A DNA stretch of 64,000 nt from Bog-473 sp963800725 (GTDB lineage: Bacteria; Actinomycetota; Acidimicrobiia; Acidimicrobiales; RAAP-2): contig CAWDCE010000019.1 in NCBI GenBank assembly GCA_963800725.1, positions 220,752 to 284,751 on the forward strand. The letters are read 5' to 3'. A program made the position numbers and the translations under genes. The notes beneath the pieces were generated by a model, which had not been told where the DNA came from, did not search any database, and was given only the letters and a program-made list of their open reading frames with translations. Shown piece after piece: positions 16,969 through 26,295 of this stretch (its first letter is position 1; the number at the start of each line of letters is the position of its first letter).

Positions 16969-19324
16969 TGGAGGGCTTGACCGAAGAGATGGCGTAGGCC
17001 ACCCCTTCGACCAGGCGAAGCGGGATGGCGAGCAGCCACACCACCGGCGCACCGACAGCCGGGATATTGAAGTCAGAATGGGTGCGAGCCAAGAGGAAGG
17101 CGTCGTCGAGGAGCCGACGACCGACGACCAACGGTGCCCCGAGCGGACCGATGCGCTGCAGCCACTGGTGGGGGACCACGCCCAGCTCGTCGACGCGGTA
17201 GAGGGTGGCGGTGTCGTGACCGTTGCGGATCCGCTTGGCGAGGCAGTAGTTCTCCGAGTAGTCGTTGCCGTGCTCGACGAACATCTTGGGCTCGTAGACA
17301 ATCCGTTGGCACGCCACGCGCAGCTGGCAGTTCAAGAGGAAGCACCCACCGCTGCGGCGGAGTCGGTTGTCGATGGGGTTGGCCAAGTACTGGTCCCGTC
17401 GGAAGGCCACGTTGTTCAACACCAAGGAAGTGGCACGGCCGTCGGCCGCCTCGGAGACATTGCCCATGTCGAAATAGCTCATGGCCCGGCCCCACGGGCT
17501 CTTGTCGATGTAGCGCGTCTTCCCGGCCACCGCATCGGCCCCGGCGTCAAGAGCCGCCACCGCCGCTTTGGCCCAACCGGGTCGAGGGACGCAGTCGCCA
17601 TCGAGGAAGATGACGTACTCGGTGGTGGCGGCCTGGGCACCCGCCGTCTTCATGGCGTAGTAGCCCGGGTCGGTCACTGCAATGACCCGGACCCGGTTGT
17701 CGCGCGTCATTGGCATCCAGGCGTCGACATCGTCGGTGTTCGTCATGATCAGGATTTCGAGCGGGACCGTCGCGGCCTCCTCGAGGACCCGCCTGACCAC
17801 CGAGGTCCCGTCGTGTACGGCCGCGCCCCGGTGCTCGTACTCCTCATTGGTCGAGGTCTCGATGATGACGGTGGCTCTGGGCACGACCGCACCGTTTGCT
17901 GCGGCCTGCTCGACCTCAGTCGAAGTCACGGCCGACACGGACCTCGACGCGTGCGCACCGGTTCTGCGTCGGATCTCGTTGTGTCGCATGCCACAGACAC
18001 TACGCGTCACCGCACCGCGCGGCCGAGGACGCACGGGGTCGCGTTCGACGGGTCTCAAGTTTCGTGCGGCAATTCCGAAATGGTCGCTGTAGAAGGCGAA
18101 GCGATGGCGTAGCTCGTCGGCACTCAGCCCGAATTCAGCCAGGTCGTAGATGACCCCGCCGTGGCGCCCTCGAGGGTGTGCGTGCATGAATTGGCGCATG
18201 GCGGCGTCGGCCGCATCGGACATCGGCTGCCCGGCGAGGGCGTAGATCCGGCGCACCATCGCCAGATCGTCGGCCATGAACTCGTCGAAGCGCACGTCGA
18301 TCGTCCGCACGTCGGGCAGGAGGTCCCGGTGCTCCACGCACGATCTGAGCATCCGCTCGAGTCGGTCGGCCCAATAGGACCCGATCCAGCCGAGGTCCAC
18401 CTCTTCATGGCCGAGCCGAGCCGAGTAGGCGATCATCGTGATCATCGACGCGGTCACCGAGACCGGATCGCGGTGCGTCACCACGAAAGTGGCGTCTGGG
18501 AAGACGTCGGCGACCACGCCGAATTGCTCGAGGTGTTGGGGCGACTTGAGGATCCAGCGTGAGCCTCCCCGGGCCCACTGCATGGCCTGGAGGATCCGCT
18601 TCAAGTAGGCGTAGCTCGGGGTCTGGTCCCGGGCCAAGTAATGGTCGCGCCACGTAGGGATCGGAGCGATGGTCTCGAAGAGCATGGTTGAGAAGTCGAT
18701 GGCGAGGAGCTGGATTTCCTCGTGCACATGATCGACGGTCATCTCGTGCATGCGCTTGAACTCGGGCATGGCCACGTCGAGGAAGGAAAGCGACATTTCG
18801 GTCCGGGCCAGTCGCGGGTCTGGGGCACCTGGCGTCGGGCGTTCGGACTCCGAGAGGACCGGTTCCACGCTTTCCCAATAGGGCAAGGAGCGCAGTGCGC
18901 TGTCGGACGACAGCAGATTGTGCAGGTGGGTCGTCCCGGTGCGCGGCAGGCCACAGATGAAGATCGGCCGCTCGATCTCGACATCGCCGATTTCGGGATG
19001 ACGTGCCCAAAGATCCTCTAACAGCAATCGGTTGCGGAGCAGCCCTGCGAGCAGGACCGACTGGGCCAGGCGGCCCGCACCATTGAGCCTGGCTTCATCG
19101 CGCAGGCTTCGGCAGAGCACCTCCAGGCGCGCCACGAAGTCATTGCCACCAAAATCGTCCAGTCCGGCCTGCTGGGTCGCGGCCGTCATCAGGGCACCCG
19201 CCTCGAGGGTGACGGTGCTGGCGGCCGCTTCCATCAGGTCGAGGATCTCGCGCGCCTCGGGACTGAACCTCGGCCGGGCCAGATCGTCCAGGGCGATCGG
19301 GGCGGGACGGTCGGGCATGGTCAC
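16946..19324 (-). CDS. Sulfotransferase joined to a GT2 glycosyltransferase in one 792-residue ORF
   Basis: Residues ~1-420 are a PAPS-dependent sulfotransferase. IFICGLPRTGTTHLHNLLSS is the 5-prime-phosphosulfate loop, WILKSPQHLEQFGVVADVFP and FVVTHRDPVSVTASM the 3-prime-phosphate region. Residues ~446-792 are a GT2-type glycosyltransferase with the metal-binding DxD in YVIFLDGDCVPRPGWAKAAV, and C-terminal hydrophobic helices (VGAPVVWLLAIPLRLVEGVA) suggest membrane attachment. An ATG at 17989 would start a normal GT2 protein of 348 residues. One frame over, the sulfotransferase meets a TGA soon after HFGI, so the fusion may come from a lost or gained base near 18050. The GTG start at 19324 overlaps the DUF1214 stop. 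Together they could sulfate and glycosylate a cell-surface lipid. Confidence 0.72.
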   Translation of the reverse strand: MTMPDRPAPIALDDLARPRFSPEAREILDLMEAAASTVTLEAGALMTAATQQAGLDDFGGNDFVARLEVLCRSLRDEARLNGAGRLAQSVLLAGLLRNRLLLEDLWARHPEIGDVEIERPIFICGLPRTGTTHLHNLLSSDSALRSLPYWESVEPVLSESERPTPGAPDPRLARTEMSLSFLDVAMPEFKRMHEMTVDHVHEEIQLLAIDFSTMLFETIAPIPTWRDHYLARDQTPSYAYLKRILQAMQWARGGSRWILKSPQHLEQFGVVADVFPDATFVVTHRDPVSVTASMITMIAYSARLGHEEVDLGWIGSYWADRLERMLRSCVEHRDLLPDVRTIDVRFDEFMADDLAMVRRIYALAGQPMSDAADAAMRQFMHAHPRGRHGGVIYDLAEFGLSADELRHRFAFYSDHFGIAARNLRPVERDPVRPRPRGAVTRSVCGMRHNEIRRRTGAHASRSVSAVTSTEVEQAAANGAVVPRATVIIETSTNEEYEHRGAAVHDGTSVVRRVLEEAATVPLEILIMTNTDDVDAWMPMTRDNRVRVIAVTDPGYYAMKTAGAQAATTEYVIFLDGDCVPRPGWAKAAVAALDAGADAVAGKTRYIDKSPWGRAMSYFDMGNVSEAADGRATSLVLNNVAFRRDQYLANPIDNRLRRSGGCFLLNCQLRVACQRIVYEPKMFVEHGNDYSENYCLAKRIRNGHDTATLYRVDELGVVPHQWLQRIGPLGAPLVVGRRLLDDAFLLARTHSDFNIPAVGAPVVWLLAIPLRLVEGVAYAISSVKPSIIGRRWG

Positions 19325-20394
19325 CGAAGCGAGGAAAGTGCCACGACCTCGGCGGAAATTGCGTCGGGCGTCTCGACGGGGAGGAACCAGCGAAACCAGA
19401 TGCGTCCCTTGTGATGACCGGCGGTCGACACCCAGTTGGGGTGGCCAGGGTCACGAGGTGCAATGACAATGGTCCACGAACCGTCGGGCTCGTAGTGGAC
19501 CTGAGTGCCGTTGATGGTCACCCGCTCGTAGTCGTAGTTGTAGGTATGGAGGAAGGGGTTCCACAGGCAAAGGTTCCAAAACGCGCACTCGGGTGAACGG
19601 CCGCGCACCACGAGGGCCTGCTCATCGCCGAGGACGTAGCTCCCCATCGCGTAGGCCGCGTCTCCGGCAGCCCAGCCAAAGGTCGTCGTCGGCACCGGAT
19701 ACGGCGGGTCGACCACATTGGGGGCGCCGAGCGCGAGCGGCACCATGGCGGCCTGCTCACGGACCCAGGTGAGGGCGGCCCGAAAGCGCCTGGCCAGATC
19801 GGCATCGCTCTGGCGGTATGCCGTCGGGGCGTCGTCGGCTTCAATGGTCCACGTGGCCCGCAGGTCGCCCACCGGGTCGGCCAGGTAGTCGCGCGTGATG
19901 ATGGCGACCGCATCGGGATCGAGCTTGATCCACGGCGTTGCGTCGTCCGGGTCCTCGGGCGACAGGGTCATGGTGATGAGGCCATCGGCGTCGGGTGGGG
20001 CCTGGCGGTCGTTGAGGCTACCCACGATCCGGTCCGAATAGCGACCGTCGGTAGGACCGCCGTAGACGGTGAGGGATAGGTACACCGCCTCACCGCGCGT
20101 GACGCGGACCCGGTAGGTGCGTCGCGGGTCAACCGGAGCGAAGAGGTAGTACGCGTCGGCGTTATCGCCGCCCCACTTCTTGTAGGGACCGACGATGTCG
20201 ATGAATCTGGGTCGCTCGGTGTCGGCCCACACCTGGGTATCGGTTGCCACCTGGAGGATCGTGAGCAGCCACTTGTGCGCTTCGAGGAGGGATTCCTCGT
20301 CGCCCGGCCCGCTGAGCTGTTCGACCAGTCGGGCGTGTTGCGCCGACACTTCGGCGAGCAATGCGCCAAAAGCGGCTTCGGTCTCGGTTCCCAC
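19321..20394 (-). CDS. DUF1214 domain protein
   Basis: An intact 357-residue protein with the DUF1214 C-terminal block: WNLCLWNPFLHTYNYDYERV, NGTQVHYEPDGSWTIVIAPR, and NWVSTAGHHKGRIWFRWFLP. The middle has RRTYRVRVTRGEAVYLSLTV. No signal peptide or membrane helix is seen. Its stop overlaps the sulfotransferase start (GTGA), indicating translational coupling. In other actinobacteria DUF1214 proteins often sit beside sulfotransferases, but no biochemical role is established. It could help present or bind the acceptor of the sulfotransferase. Confidence 0.8.
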   Translation of the reverse strand: MGTETEAAFGALLAEVSAQHARLVEQLSGPGDEESLLEAHKWLLTILQVATDTQVWADTERPRFIDIVGPYKKWGGDNADAYYLFAPVDPRRTYRVRVTRGEAVYLSLTVYGGPTDGRYSDRIVGSLNDRQAPPDADGLITMTLSPEDPDDATPWIKLDPDAVAIITRDYLADPVGDLRATWTIEADDAPTAYRQSDADLARRFRAALTWVREQAAMVPLALGAPNVVDPPYPVPTTTFGWAAGDAAYAMGSYVLGDEQALVVRGRSPECAFWNLCLWNPFLHTYNYDYERVTINGTQVHYEPDGSWTIVIAPRDPGHPNWVSTAGHHKGRIWFRWFLPVETPDAISAEVVALSSLR

Positions 20395-20400
20395 GGGTGT

Positions 20401-21257
20401 TCAAGCCTCCTCTTGCATGGATCTGGCGGCGATCTGCTCGAAGACGCGCACCGCCCCCGAGTACGGCCCGGTCTGGTCCGGATGATGGAGCACGAGTTGG
20501 TCGATGCCGAGATCCCGATAGGGCGCGGCGATCTCGTCGAACTGGTCGATGGAGGTGATGACGGGATCGGTGGGGGTCCACAGCACCACCTTGGCCAAGG
20601 TGGCCGGGTCACGGCCGACGGCGGCACAGGCGGTCGCGAGCTGGTCGCACTGGGCGCGCACTGCGGCCACGCCAGGCCCGATGGTGACCCACGCCTGTGC
20701 GTAGGTGGCCGCGAGCGTGAGCCCTCGGGGACCCCCAGCAGCGATGGTCAAGGGGAACGGCATCTGCACCGTGCCCGGGGTACTGGGTGCGTCGGTGGCA
20801 CCGTAGTGCGCACCAGAGCGCGTGGTGGTGGTCGCGGCGTCGCCGTCAAGCACCGCGCGCAGCAGCTGGACGAATTCGGTGTAGCGGTCCATCCGTTCGC
20901 TCGCCGACCACGGATCGTGGCCGAGGGCGCCGGCATCGGGGCCCGCCGAGCCCGGCCCGACGCCGAGATCGAACCGCCCTTCGCTCAGGTCGTCGAGCGC
21001 GATCACGTCGCAGCGAGGGGCACCGGGTGGCGGAAGTTCGGCGAAGCGACGAGCGTGCCGAGCCGGATGCGCTTGGTGGTTACTGCCGCCGCGGCCAACA
21101 CCGGCACCGCGGCCAGCCACGGGCCGTCGGGCATGCCGCCCCAGCGGATGTGGTCGTAGGTCCACGCCGCAGCGAATCCGACCTCGTCGGCCCACTCCCA
21201 TTGGCGGCGGGCCACCTTCCAGCGATCTGTGGGCAAGATCACCAAGCCGATGCGCAC
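20401..21257 (-). CDS. F420-dependent LLM-class oxidoreductase (one frame break)
   Basis: The N-terminus VRIGLVILPTDRWKVARRQW (GTG 21257) and WADEVGFAAAWTYDHIRWGG are typical of the luciferase-like monooxygenase TIM barrel. The frame breaks near 21005 and resumes with CDVIALDDLSEGRFDLGVGP, then GHDPWSASERMDRYTEFVQL and TIAAGGPRGLTLAATYAQAW, ending at 20401. Restored length is about 285, normal for F420-dependent members. Hydride transfer from reduced F420 to an unknown substrate is the expected chemistry. It lies just upstream of the DUF1214/sulfotransferase pair with a 6-base gap, so it may belong to that operon. Confidence 0.8.
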
Positions 21258-21298
21258 GGCCGTCAAGCTACCCGGGAGCGAGTCCGGGCGCTTCGGAT

Positions 21299-22354
21299 TC
21301 AGGCCTGCCAGTCGATCCAAGCACCGTGCTCTTGGACATCGGCCAACCGCGTCCATTTCGCCACGCCGTCCGAAAAGATCCCGGCCCCCAAGATGTCGGC
21401 CCCAAGATCATTACCGGGGGTCGGTTCACGGGCGAACGCGGGCACGGTGCCCCTACCTTCGGCGCTCAGCCAGGCCATTGGTCGCGCCCGTGACTCGGCC
21501 TCGAGAAGGGAGATGAAGTGCGTCCGGTCCTCGGGGGAGAAGTAAGCGAACGCCCACGTCGTCACCACGACGGGGGTGGCGTTCTCGGGCAAGCCGGCCA
21601 ACACGGCGGAGAGACACTCGTTGCCGTCACCGCGCACGACGGTCGGCGGGTCAGCCTGGGCCAGCTTGATCGCCGCCGCCGTGCGTTCGAGCCGCCCGGT
21701 GTCGGGCCACACGCAGGCCAGCAGCCATCGGGCGTCGTCGGGGTCACTCAGATCAATGGGTGAGCGATCGATGCCGATCCGCGCCACGATTGGGGGCAGG
21801 GACGTGGCGATCGGGGGTGTGGCGCCTTTGACCTGACAAGAGATCTGCACCGCGGCCAGGGGTGGACCGGTCGCCCCGTAATTGCCGTAGTCGATACGGA
21901 AGCGGTCGCAGAGGAGGTTGATGCCCGCACTTGCGCCGACATCGACCAGCGCCAGTGGCCCCTCGAGGCGCGTGGACAGCCACGTCAGGCCTGGGGCGAT
22001 GAGCGCGCTGCGGCCGCAGTCGTTGGTTTGAATGCGACGCTTCTCAAGCAGTGCCGCTACGTCGTTTCGATGCTCGTGGCAGTAGCCCACGAACAGCGGC
22101 GCGGGATCCTCCTTGGATGTTCCGGCGTAGACGGCGGCGAGTGGGTCGGTGGGATTCTCAAGCAAGAGGTAGTGCACCGCAGCCAGTAGGGCGGGGGGCA
22201 GGTGCGCGTCCGGCGGTGCGTTTCGAACCAGCTCGATGATGTCGGGATCGTTGGCCACCGCGACCGAGATGCGCTCATAGAGGGGTGAATAGTCGTGGCA
22301 GTGGGTAGCGAACCACGACCACATTTGCGCTAGTTCGACCCCGTGGTCGCTCAC
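21299..22354 (-). CDS. DUF2332 family protein
   Basis: An intact 351-residue protein starting at GTG 22354. Family blocks include SPLYERISVAVANDPDIIEL, LLENPTDPLAAVYAGTSKED, VGYCHEHRNDVAALLEKRRI, and LVDVGASAGINLLCDRFRID, which resembles an S-adenosylmethionine-binding loop, then VVVTTWAFAYFSPEDRTHFI. DUF2332 proteins are widespread in actinobacteria and have no proven function. The glycine-rich loop hints at a methyltransferase-like Rossmann fold. Its neighbours (an F420 oxidoreductase and signal peptidase) give no clear lead. Confidence 0.82.
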   Translation of the reverse strand: MSDHGVELAQMWSWFATHCHDYSPLYERISVAVANDPDIIELVRNAPPDAHLPPALLAAVHYLLLENPTDPLAAVYAGTSKEDPAPLFVGYCHEHRNDVAALLEKRRIQTNDCGRSALIAPGLTWLSTRLEGPLALVDVGASAGINLLCDRFRIDYGNYGATGPPLAAVQISCQVKGATPPIATSLPPIVARIGIDRSPIDLSDPDDARWLLACVWPDTGRLERTAAAIKLAQADPPTVVRGDGNECLSAVLAGLPENATPVVVTTWAFAYFSPEDRTHFISLLEAESRARPMAWLSAEGRGTVPAFAREPTPGNDLGADILGAGIFSDGVAKWTRLADVQEHGAWIDWQA

Positions 22355-22447
22355 GCCACAAGTTTTTCACAGGTCGGCACTTGCCCGGCCTTTGGGATTG
22401 AAGAACGTCTGATCGCATCGCGGGCGGCGTTTGAATGCAATCTGGGT

Positions 22448-23086
22448 CTAGAACCAACGGATACGCGAGAGCGGCCAGATGATCATGTCGGTCTTTCCGA
22501 CGATCGACGACTCGGCCACGGGTCCCCACCACCGGCTGTCACATGAGTCGGGTCGGTTGTCGCCCATGACGAAGACCTCATGGGCGGGGATCTTGAAGGC
22601 ATGGTGCAGCGAATACGCGGCGCCCGAGGGTCCCGGATCAGTCTCGTGTCGCACGGACGTCGGGAGCCACGGCTCGGCGAGTGGTTTGCCGTCGATGAAG
22701 ACCACCCCGCCCGAGAGCGAGATCGTCTCACCGGGAAGACCGATCACCCGCTTGACCAGATCCGCGACTGGTGGCCCTGCGCAGTGTTCATTCGACGGCG
22801 TGGAAAATACGACGATGTCCGATCGGCCCACTGAGTGGAGGTGGTAACTGACCTTGTTCACCATGATCCGGTCTCCGACCATCAAGGTCGGCTCCATTGA
22901 CGGCGATGGAATCGAATACGTCTGGACGACGAAGCCGCGGAGCACCACGGTCAGCACCACCGCCGTCACTATGACGAGCGCCGTCTCGGTGAGTAGGCGT
23001 CGAGGCGATCGACGTGGCGCGGCATGGGCGCCTCTGTGTCTCTTGGGTCGTTGGGGCGATGTGCCGGGTGCGGAAGCGTCGTCCAT
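22448..23086 (-). CDS. lepB: Signal peptidase I
   Basis: A 212-residue membrane serine peptidase that removes Sec/Tat signal peptides. After a basic N-terminus there is one membrane helix (LVIVTAVVLTVVLRGFVVQT), then the nucleophile Ser63 in YSIPSPSMEPTLMVGD and the general base Lys112 in ADLVKRVIGLPGETISL. Box E is VFVMGDNRPDSCDSRWWGPV. ATG 23086 is preferred to the longer frame to 23140 because the extra residues are hydrophilic and charged. The gene is not beside rplS or rnhB as in many actinobacteria. It is divergent from a methyltransferase gene. Confidence 0.92.
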   Translation of the reverse strand: MDDASAPGTSPQRPKRHRGAHAAPRRSPRRLLTETALVIVTAVVLTVVLRGFVVQTYSIPSPSMEPTLMVGDRIMVNKVSYHLHSVGRSDIVVFSTPSNEHCAGPPVADLVKRVIGLPGETISLSGGVVFIDGKPLAEPWLPTSVRHETDPGPSGAAYSLHHAFKIPAHEVFVMGDNRPDSCDSRWWGPVAESSIVGKTDMIIWPLSRIRWF

Positions 23087-23179
23087 GCCGACCAGCAGTA
23101 TCGCTCGCCGCACCCGAATTTCATCGTCGCGTGCCCGCATTCATGCCCCCGGCCCGCGGGGCAATGTCAGACTTGGCCC

Positions 23180-23905
23180 GTGGACCCCGCCCAACATCGT
23201 GCCGTCACGGTCTCGGCCTATGAAGAACTCGCGAGCGTCTGGGGTGAAACTGACGACAATCTCTTCAACGAGGCGCTCGAGCGGACCACCGTTCGCTCGA
23301 TCCTGACCCCCTCGATGCTGCGTGGCCGGGTGCTCGATGCCGGCTGTGCCGCCGGTGCACACTCGGCATGGTTCGCCCAGGCGGGATGCCAGGTCGTGGC
23401 CTTCGATCTGAGCCCGGCGATGGTGCATGCAGCGGTCGCCCGCTGTGACGGCGCAGCGCAGTTCGTGAGTGCGGATCTCGCTGCACCGCCGTTCGTCGAC
23501 GCCTCGTTCGACGGCGTGGTCTGCTCGCTCGCCCTGCATTACCTCGAGGACCTCACTCCCACGCTCCGCGACTTCGCCCGGATAGTGCGCCCCGACGGGT
23601 GGGTGCTGGTCACGCTCGACCATCCCTTCGCCGCATCGGTCTCTGAGCCCGAACCTGAGTACTTTTCGACTCGACTGGTGTCTGAAACCTGGACCAAGCG
23701 CGGCGTCCGGGTCACCCAACATTTCTGGCGGCGGCCGCTGGGGGCCACGGTCGATGCTTTTGCGACCGCTGGGTTGCGCATCGAGCGAATCGTTGAACCC
23801 CGAATCGATGACGTCATGCGAGAACGTTTCGGGGACGATGCCGCGGAGATCGACGGCCGGCCGACGTTCATTGCGTATCTGGCCCGTCCAGTAGGAGCGC
23901 AGTGA
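23180..23905 (+). CDS. Class-I SAM-dependent methyltransferase
   Basis: An intact protein of 241 residues. Motif I is RVLDAGCAAGAHSAWFAQAG, the acidic end of strand 2 is VVAFDLSPAMVHAAV, and the motif IV/V area is FDGVVCSLALHYLEDLTPTL and RIVRPDGWVLVTLDHP, a methyltransf_11/UbiE-type pattern. GTG 23180 is chosen because residues upstream in the same frame read as non-coding. It overlaps the following HAD gene by GTGA. The substrate is unknown. A small molecule is likely, given the lack of extra binding domains. Confidence 0.82.
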   Translation: MDPAQHRAVTVSAYEELASVWGETDDNLFNEALERTTVRSILTPSMLRGRVLDAGCAAGAHSAWFAQAGCQVVAFDLSPAMVHAAVARCDGAAQFVSADLAAPPFVDASFDGVVCSLALHYLEDLTPTLRDFARIVRPDGWVLVTLDHPFAASVSEPEPEYFSTRLVSETWTKRGVRVTQHFWRRPLGATVDAFATAGLRIERIVEPRIDDVMRERFGDDAAEIDGRPTFIAYLARPVGAQ

Positions 23906-24612
23906 GCCGGGCCGTCATCTTTGACTTCTACGGCACGTTGGCGCATTGGGCCGACCGCAGCATTTCGAACTACTCCACCGTCTTCGCCGCACACGGCTAC
24001 GAATTGCCCGACCCGGTGCTCGGGGCGTATTTCGCACGCTATGACGGCGTCGATCACGCCGAGCATTCAACTGACAGTGCGACCTATGAAGCGTGGGTAC
24101 GCCGGCGGCTGGGCCAGCTCGCGGTGTCGTGCGGGGTTGCGTCCGACGGCGTCGAGGCACTGGTCGAGGACCTGCGTGAGGCCGATCGGGGGCCAATGGT
24201 GGCGTACCCCGATGCCGCCCCGACGTTGGCTGCCTTGCGCGAGCAGGGTTGGGCCATTGGGGTGTGTTCGAACTGGGGCTGGGAACTTGACGGATTCTTG
24301 GATCAGGTCGGCCTGTTGGATCTCATCGATTCGGCCGTGACCTCCGCCCGCGCCGGGGCCCGCAAACCTCATCCGAACATCTATGCCGTGTCGGTCGGTG
24401 CTCTGGGGGTGCGGCCCGAGGACGCGGTGTTCGTCGGTGACACCTGGGGACCCGACGTCGAGGGCCCGTGCGCCATTGGGATGACCGCCATCCACGTGTG
24501 GCGCAACCAGGATCGCCAAGGCGACGGCGAGCCGCGATCACTCTCCGAACGGATGCACCGGGTGGGCGACCTGCGCGAAGTGCTCGACCTGCTCAGGCCA
24601 CGGCGGGGCTGA
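23902..24612 (+). CDS. HAD-superfamily hydrolase, haloacid-dehalogenase-like
   Basis: 236 residues. Motif I is VIFDFYGTLAHWADRS, in which the second Asp of DxD is Tyr, as in haloacid dehalogenases and some subfamily-IA phosphatases. Motif II is GVCSNWGWELDGFLDQVGLL, motif III includes AGARKPHPNIY and motif IV is AVFVGDTWGPDVEGPCAIG. Translation is coupled to the methyltransferase by GTGA. It overlaps the convergent acyl-CoA synthetase by 20 bases. Because the acid/base Asp is missing in motif I, the activity may be dehalogenase-like rather than phosphatase. Confidence 0.82.
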   Translation: MSRAVIFDFYGTLAHWADRSISNYSTVFAAHGYELPDPVLGAYFARYDGVDHAEHSTDSATYEAWVRRRLGQLAVSCGVASDGVEALVEDLREADRGPMVAYPDAAPTLAALREQGWAIGVCSNWGWELDGFLDQVGLLDLIDSAVTSARAGARKPHPNIYAVSVGALGVRPEDAVFVGDTWGPDVEGPCAIGMTAIHVWRNQDRQGDGEPRSLSERMHRVGDLREVLDLLRPRRG

Positions 24613-26295
24613 GCGGCGGCCGGCCGTGATCGGCGAGGCCCTGGGCCAGGGACCGCCGGTCGTCATTGGTCAACTCGACGTAGGTCCGCACCCCCGCCCG
24701 GGGGTCGCCACCAGACCGGCTCGTCGCAGAGCCACGCTTCTTGGCGGAGGGCGACCTTGGTGACCTTGCCGGTGGCCGTCTGGGGCAACGAGGCCGAGAT
24801 GCGCACGAAGCGAGGCGTCCATTTGGTCCCGAGGTCGGGTTGCTCGCCCAACCAGGCGGCATATGCGTCCGGATCGAAGGTCGTACCGGGGACCAGTTCG
24901 ATGGCGGCCATCACCTGATCACCCGCGCCCGACTCGGTGTCGGGGACGGGGTAGACAGCGGCGACGGCGATGTCGGGGTGTCGGGAAAGCACCGATTCGA
25001 CGGGCCCGGCGGCAAAATTCTCCGAGTCGACCCGCAACCAATCTCCGGAGCGCCCGGCAAAGTAGAAGAAACCCTCCGTGTCGACATACCCGAGGTCGCC
25101 GGTCCAGTACCACCCGTTGCGGAGCCGATCGTTCTCAGCCTCGGGATGCTTGTAGTACCCCTCGAAATTGCCCGCGCCCGCTTCGGTTGACGATTTCACC
25201 CGTGGCCTCCCCGGCATTGAGGAGCCGGCCGTGTTCGTCGAAGCGGGCGGGCGGGCACTCGGCGCCGGTTTCGGGGCTGATGACGACGAGATCCACGTTG
25301 TCGACGGGCTTGCCCAGCGCCCCCTTTGGCATCCCGAGCACCGGGTTGATGGCGGCCCCGCCCTCACTTTGGCCGTACCCCTCGATCAGGTAACAACCGA
25401 AGCGCTTGTGAAATCGGGCCCGGTCGCGCACCGACGCCTCGGTCCCAAAGGCGCTGCGCAGCGTGTTGTCTGCATCATCTGGACGTTCGGGCGTGGCCAA
25501 AATGTAGGCAATGGCCTTGCCGACGTAGCTGAACTTGGTGGCGCCGAAACGGCGGACGTCGTTCATGAACTCCGATGCGCTGAAGCGTGGACGCACCGCA
25601 ATTGCACTGCCGACCATGACGGCGGGCCCCCACAACGCCATGAGCGCGTTGCCATGGAACAGCGGCATAGGGCAGTAGCAGACGTCATCGGGTCGATAGC
25701 CGTAGCCCGGTGCGGCGACCTCGGCGATTCCGGCGAGGCGTCCTTGGGTGCAGCGCACCGCCTTGGGGGTTCCCGTCGTACCCGAGGTGAAGATGAGTTG
25801 GAAGAGCGAGTCCTCGCTGACCTCGTCGGCGTGCTCGATGAGGCTGGCTGCCTGATCACTGAGGTCGCCGGCCTCGGGATCGAACCGGGCCAGTTGGCTC
25901 GCGTACGACTCGGACCCGGTATTCAAGATGCGCTCCGCGCTAATGCCGAGCGAGAGTCCCGCCAAGAGGGCGGCCCCGTCATCGTCGGTGACGATCAACG
26001 AGCAATCGGTGGCCCGAACATCAGCCGCCAGGGCTTCGCCGCGGCGCGTCGGGTTGATCCCGACGATGGCCGCCGCGGCCAGCGCCGCTCCGTTGAGCCA
26101 GAACAGGTATTCGGGTCCGTTCGGCAGCAGCACCCCGATGTGAAATGGTCCCTCGGAATGGAGCGACTGGGCCAAGGCGCCGCGGGCTGCGCCCTGCGCC
26201 ACCGCCTGGCGCCAGGTCCATCGACCGTTCGCATCGAGAACCGCCGGGCGGTCATCGTGTGCCCGTGCCGCCACCATGGCCGCAACCGTGGTCAT
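24593..26295 (-). CDS. AMP-forming acyl-CoA synthetase (FadD-like, two frame breaks)
   Basis: About 550 residues when breaks near 25185 and 24705 are closed. The P-loop-like motif FQLIFTSGTTGTPKAVRCTQ (A3), YLIEGYGQSEGG (A5), NGWYWTGDLGYVDTEGFFYF (A7) and LPQTATGKVTKVALRQEAW with the catalytic lysine (A10) are all present. It activates a carboxylic acid to its CoA thioester through an acyl-adenylate. The active-site region resembles FadD17-like enzymes, but the chain-length preference cannot be read. Its ATG overlaps the stop of the FMN oxidase gene by ATGA. Confidence 0.82.
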
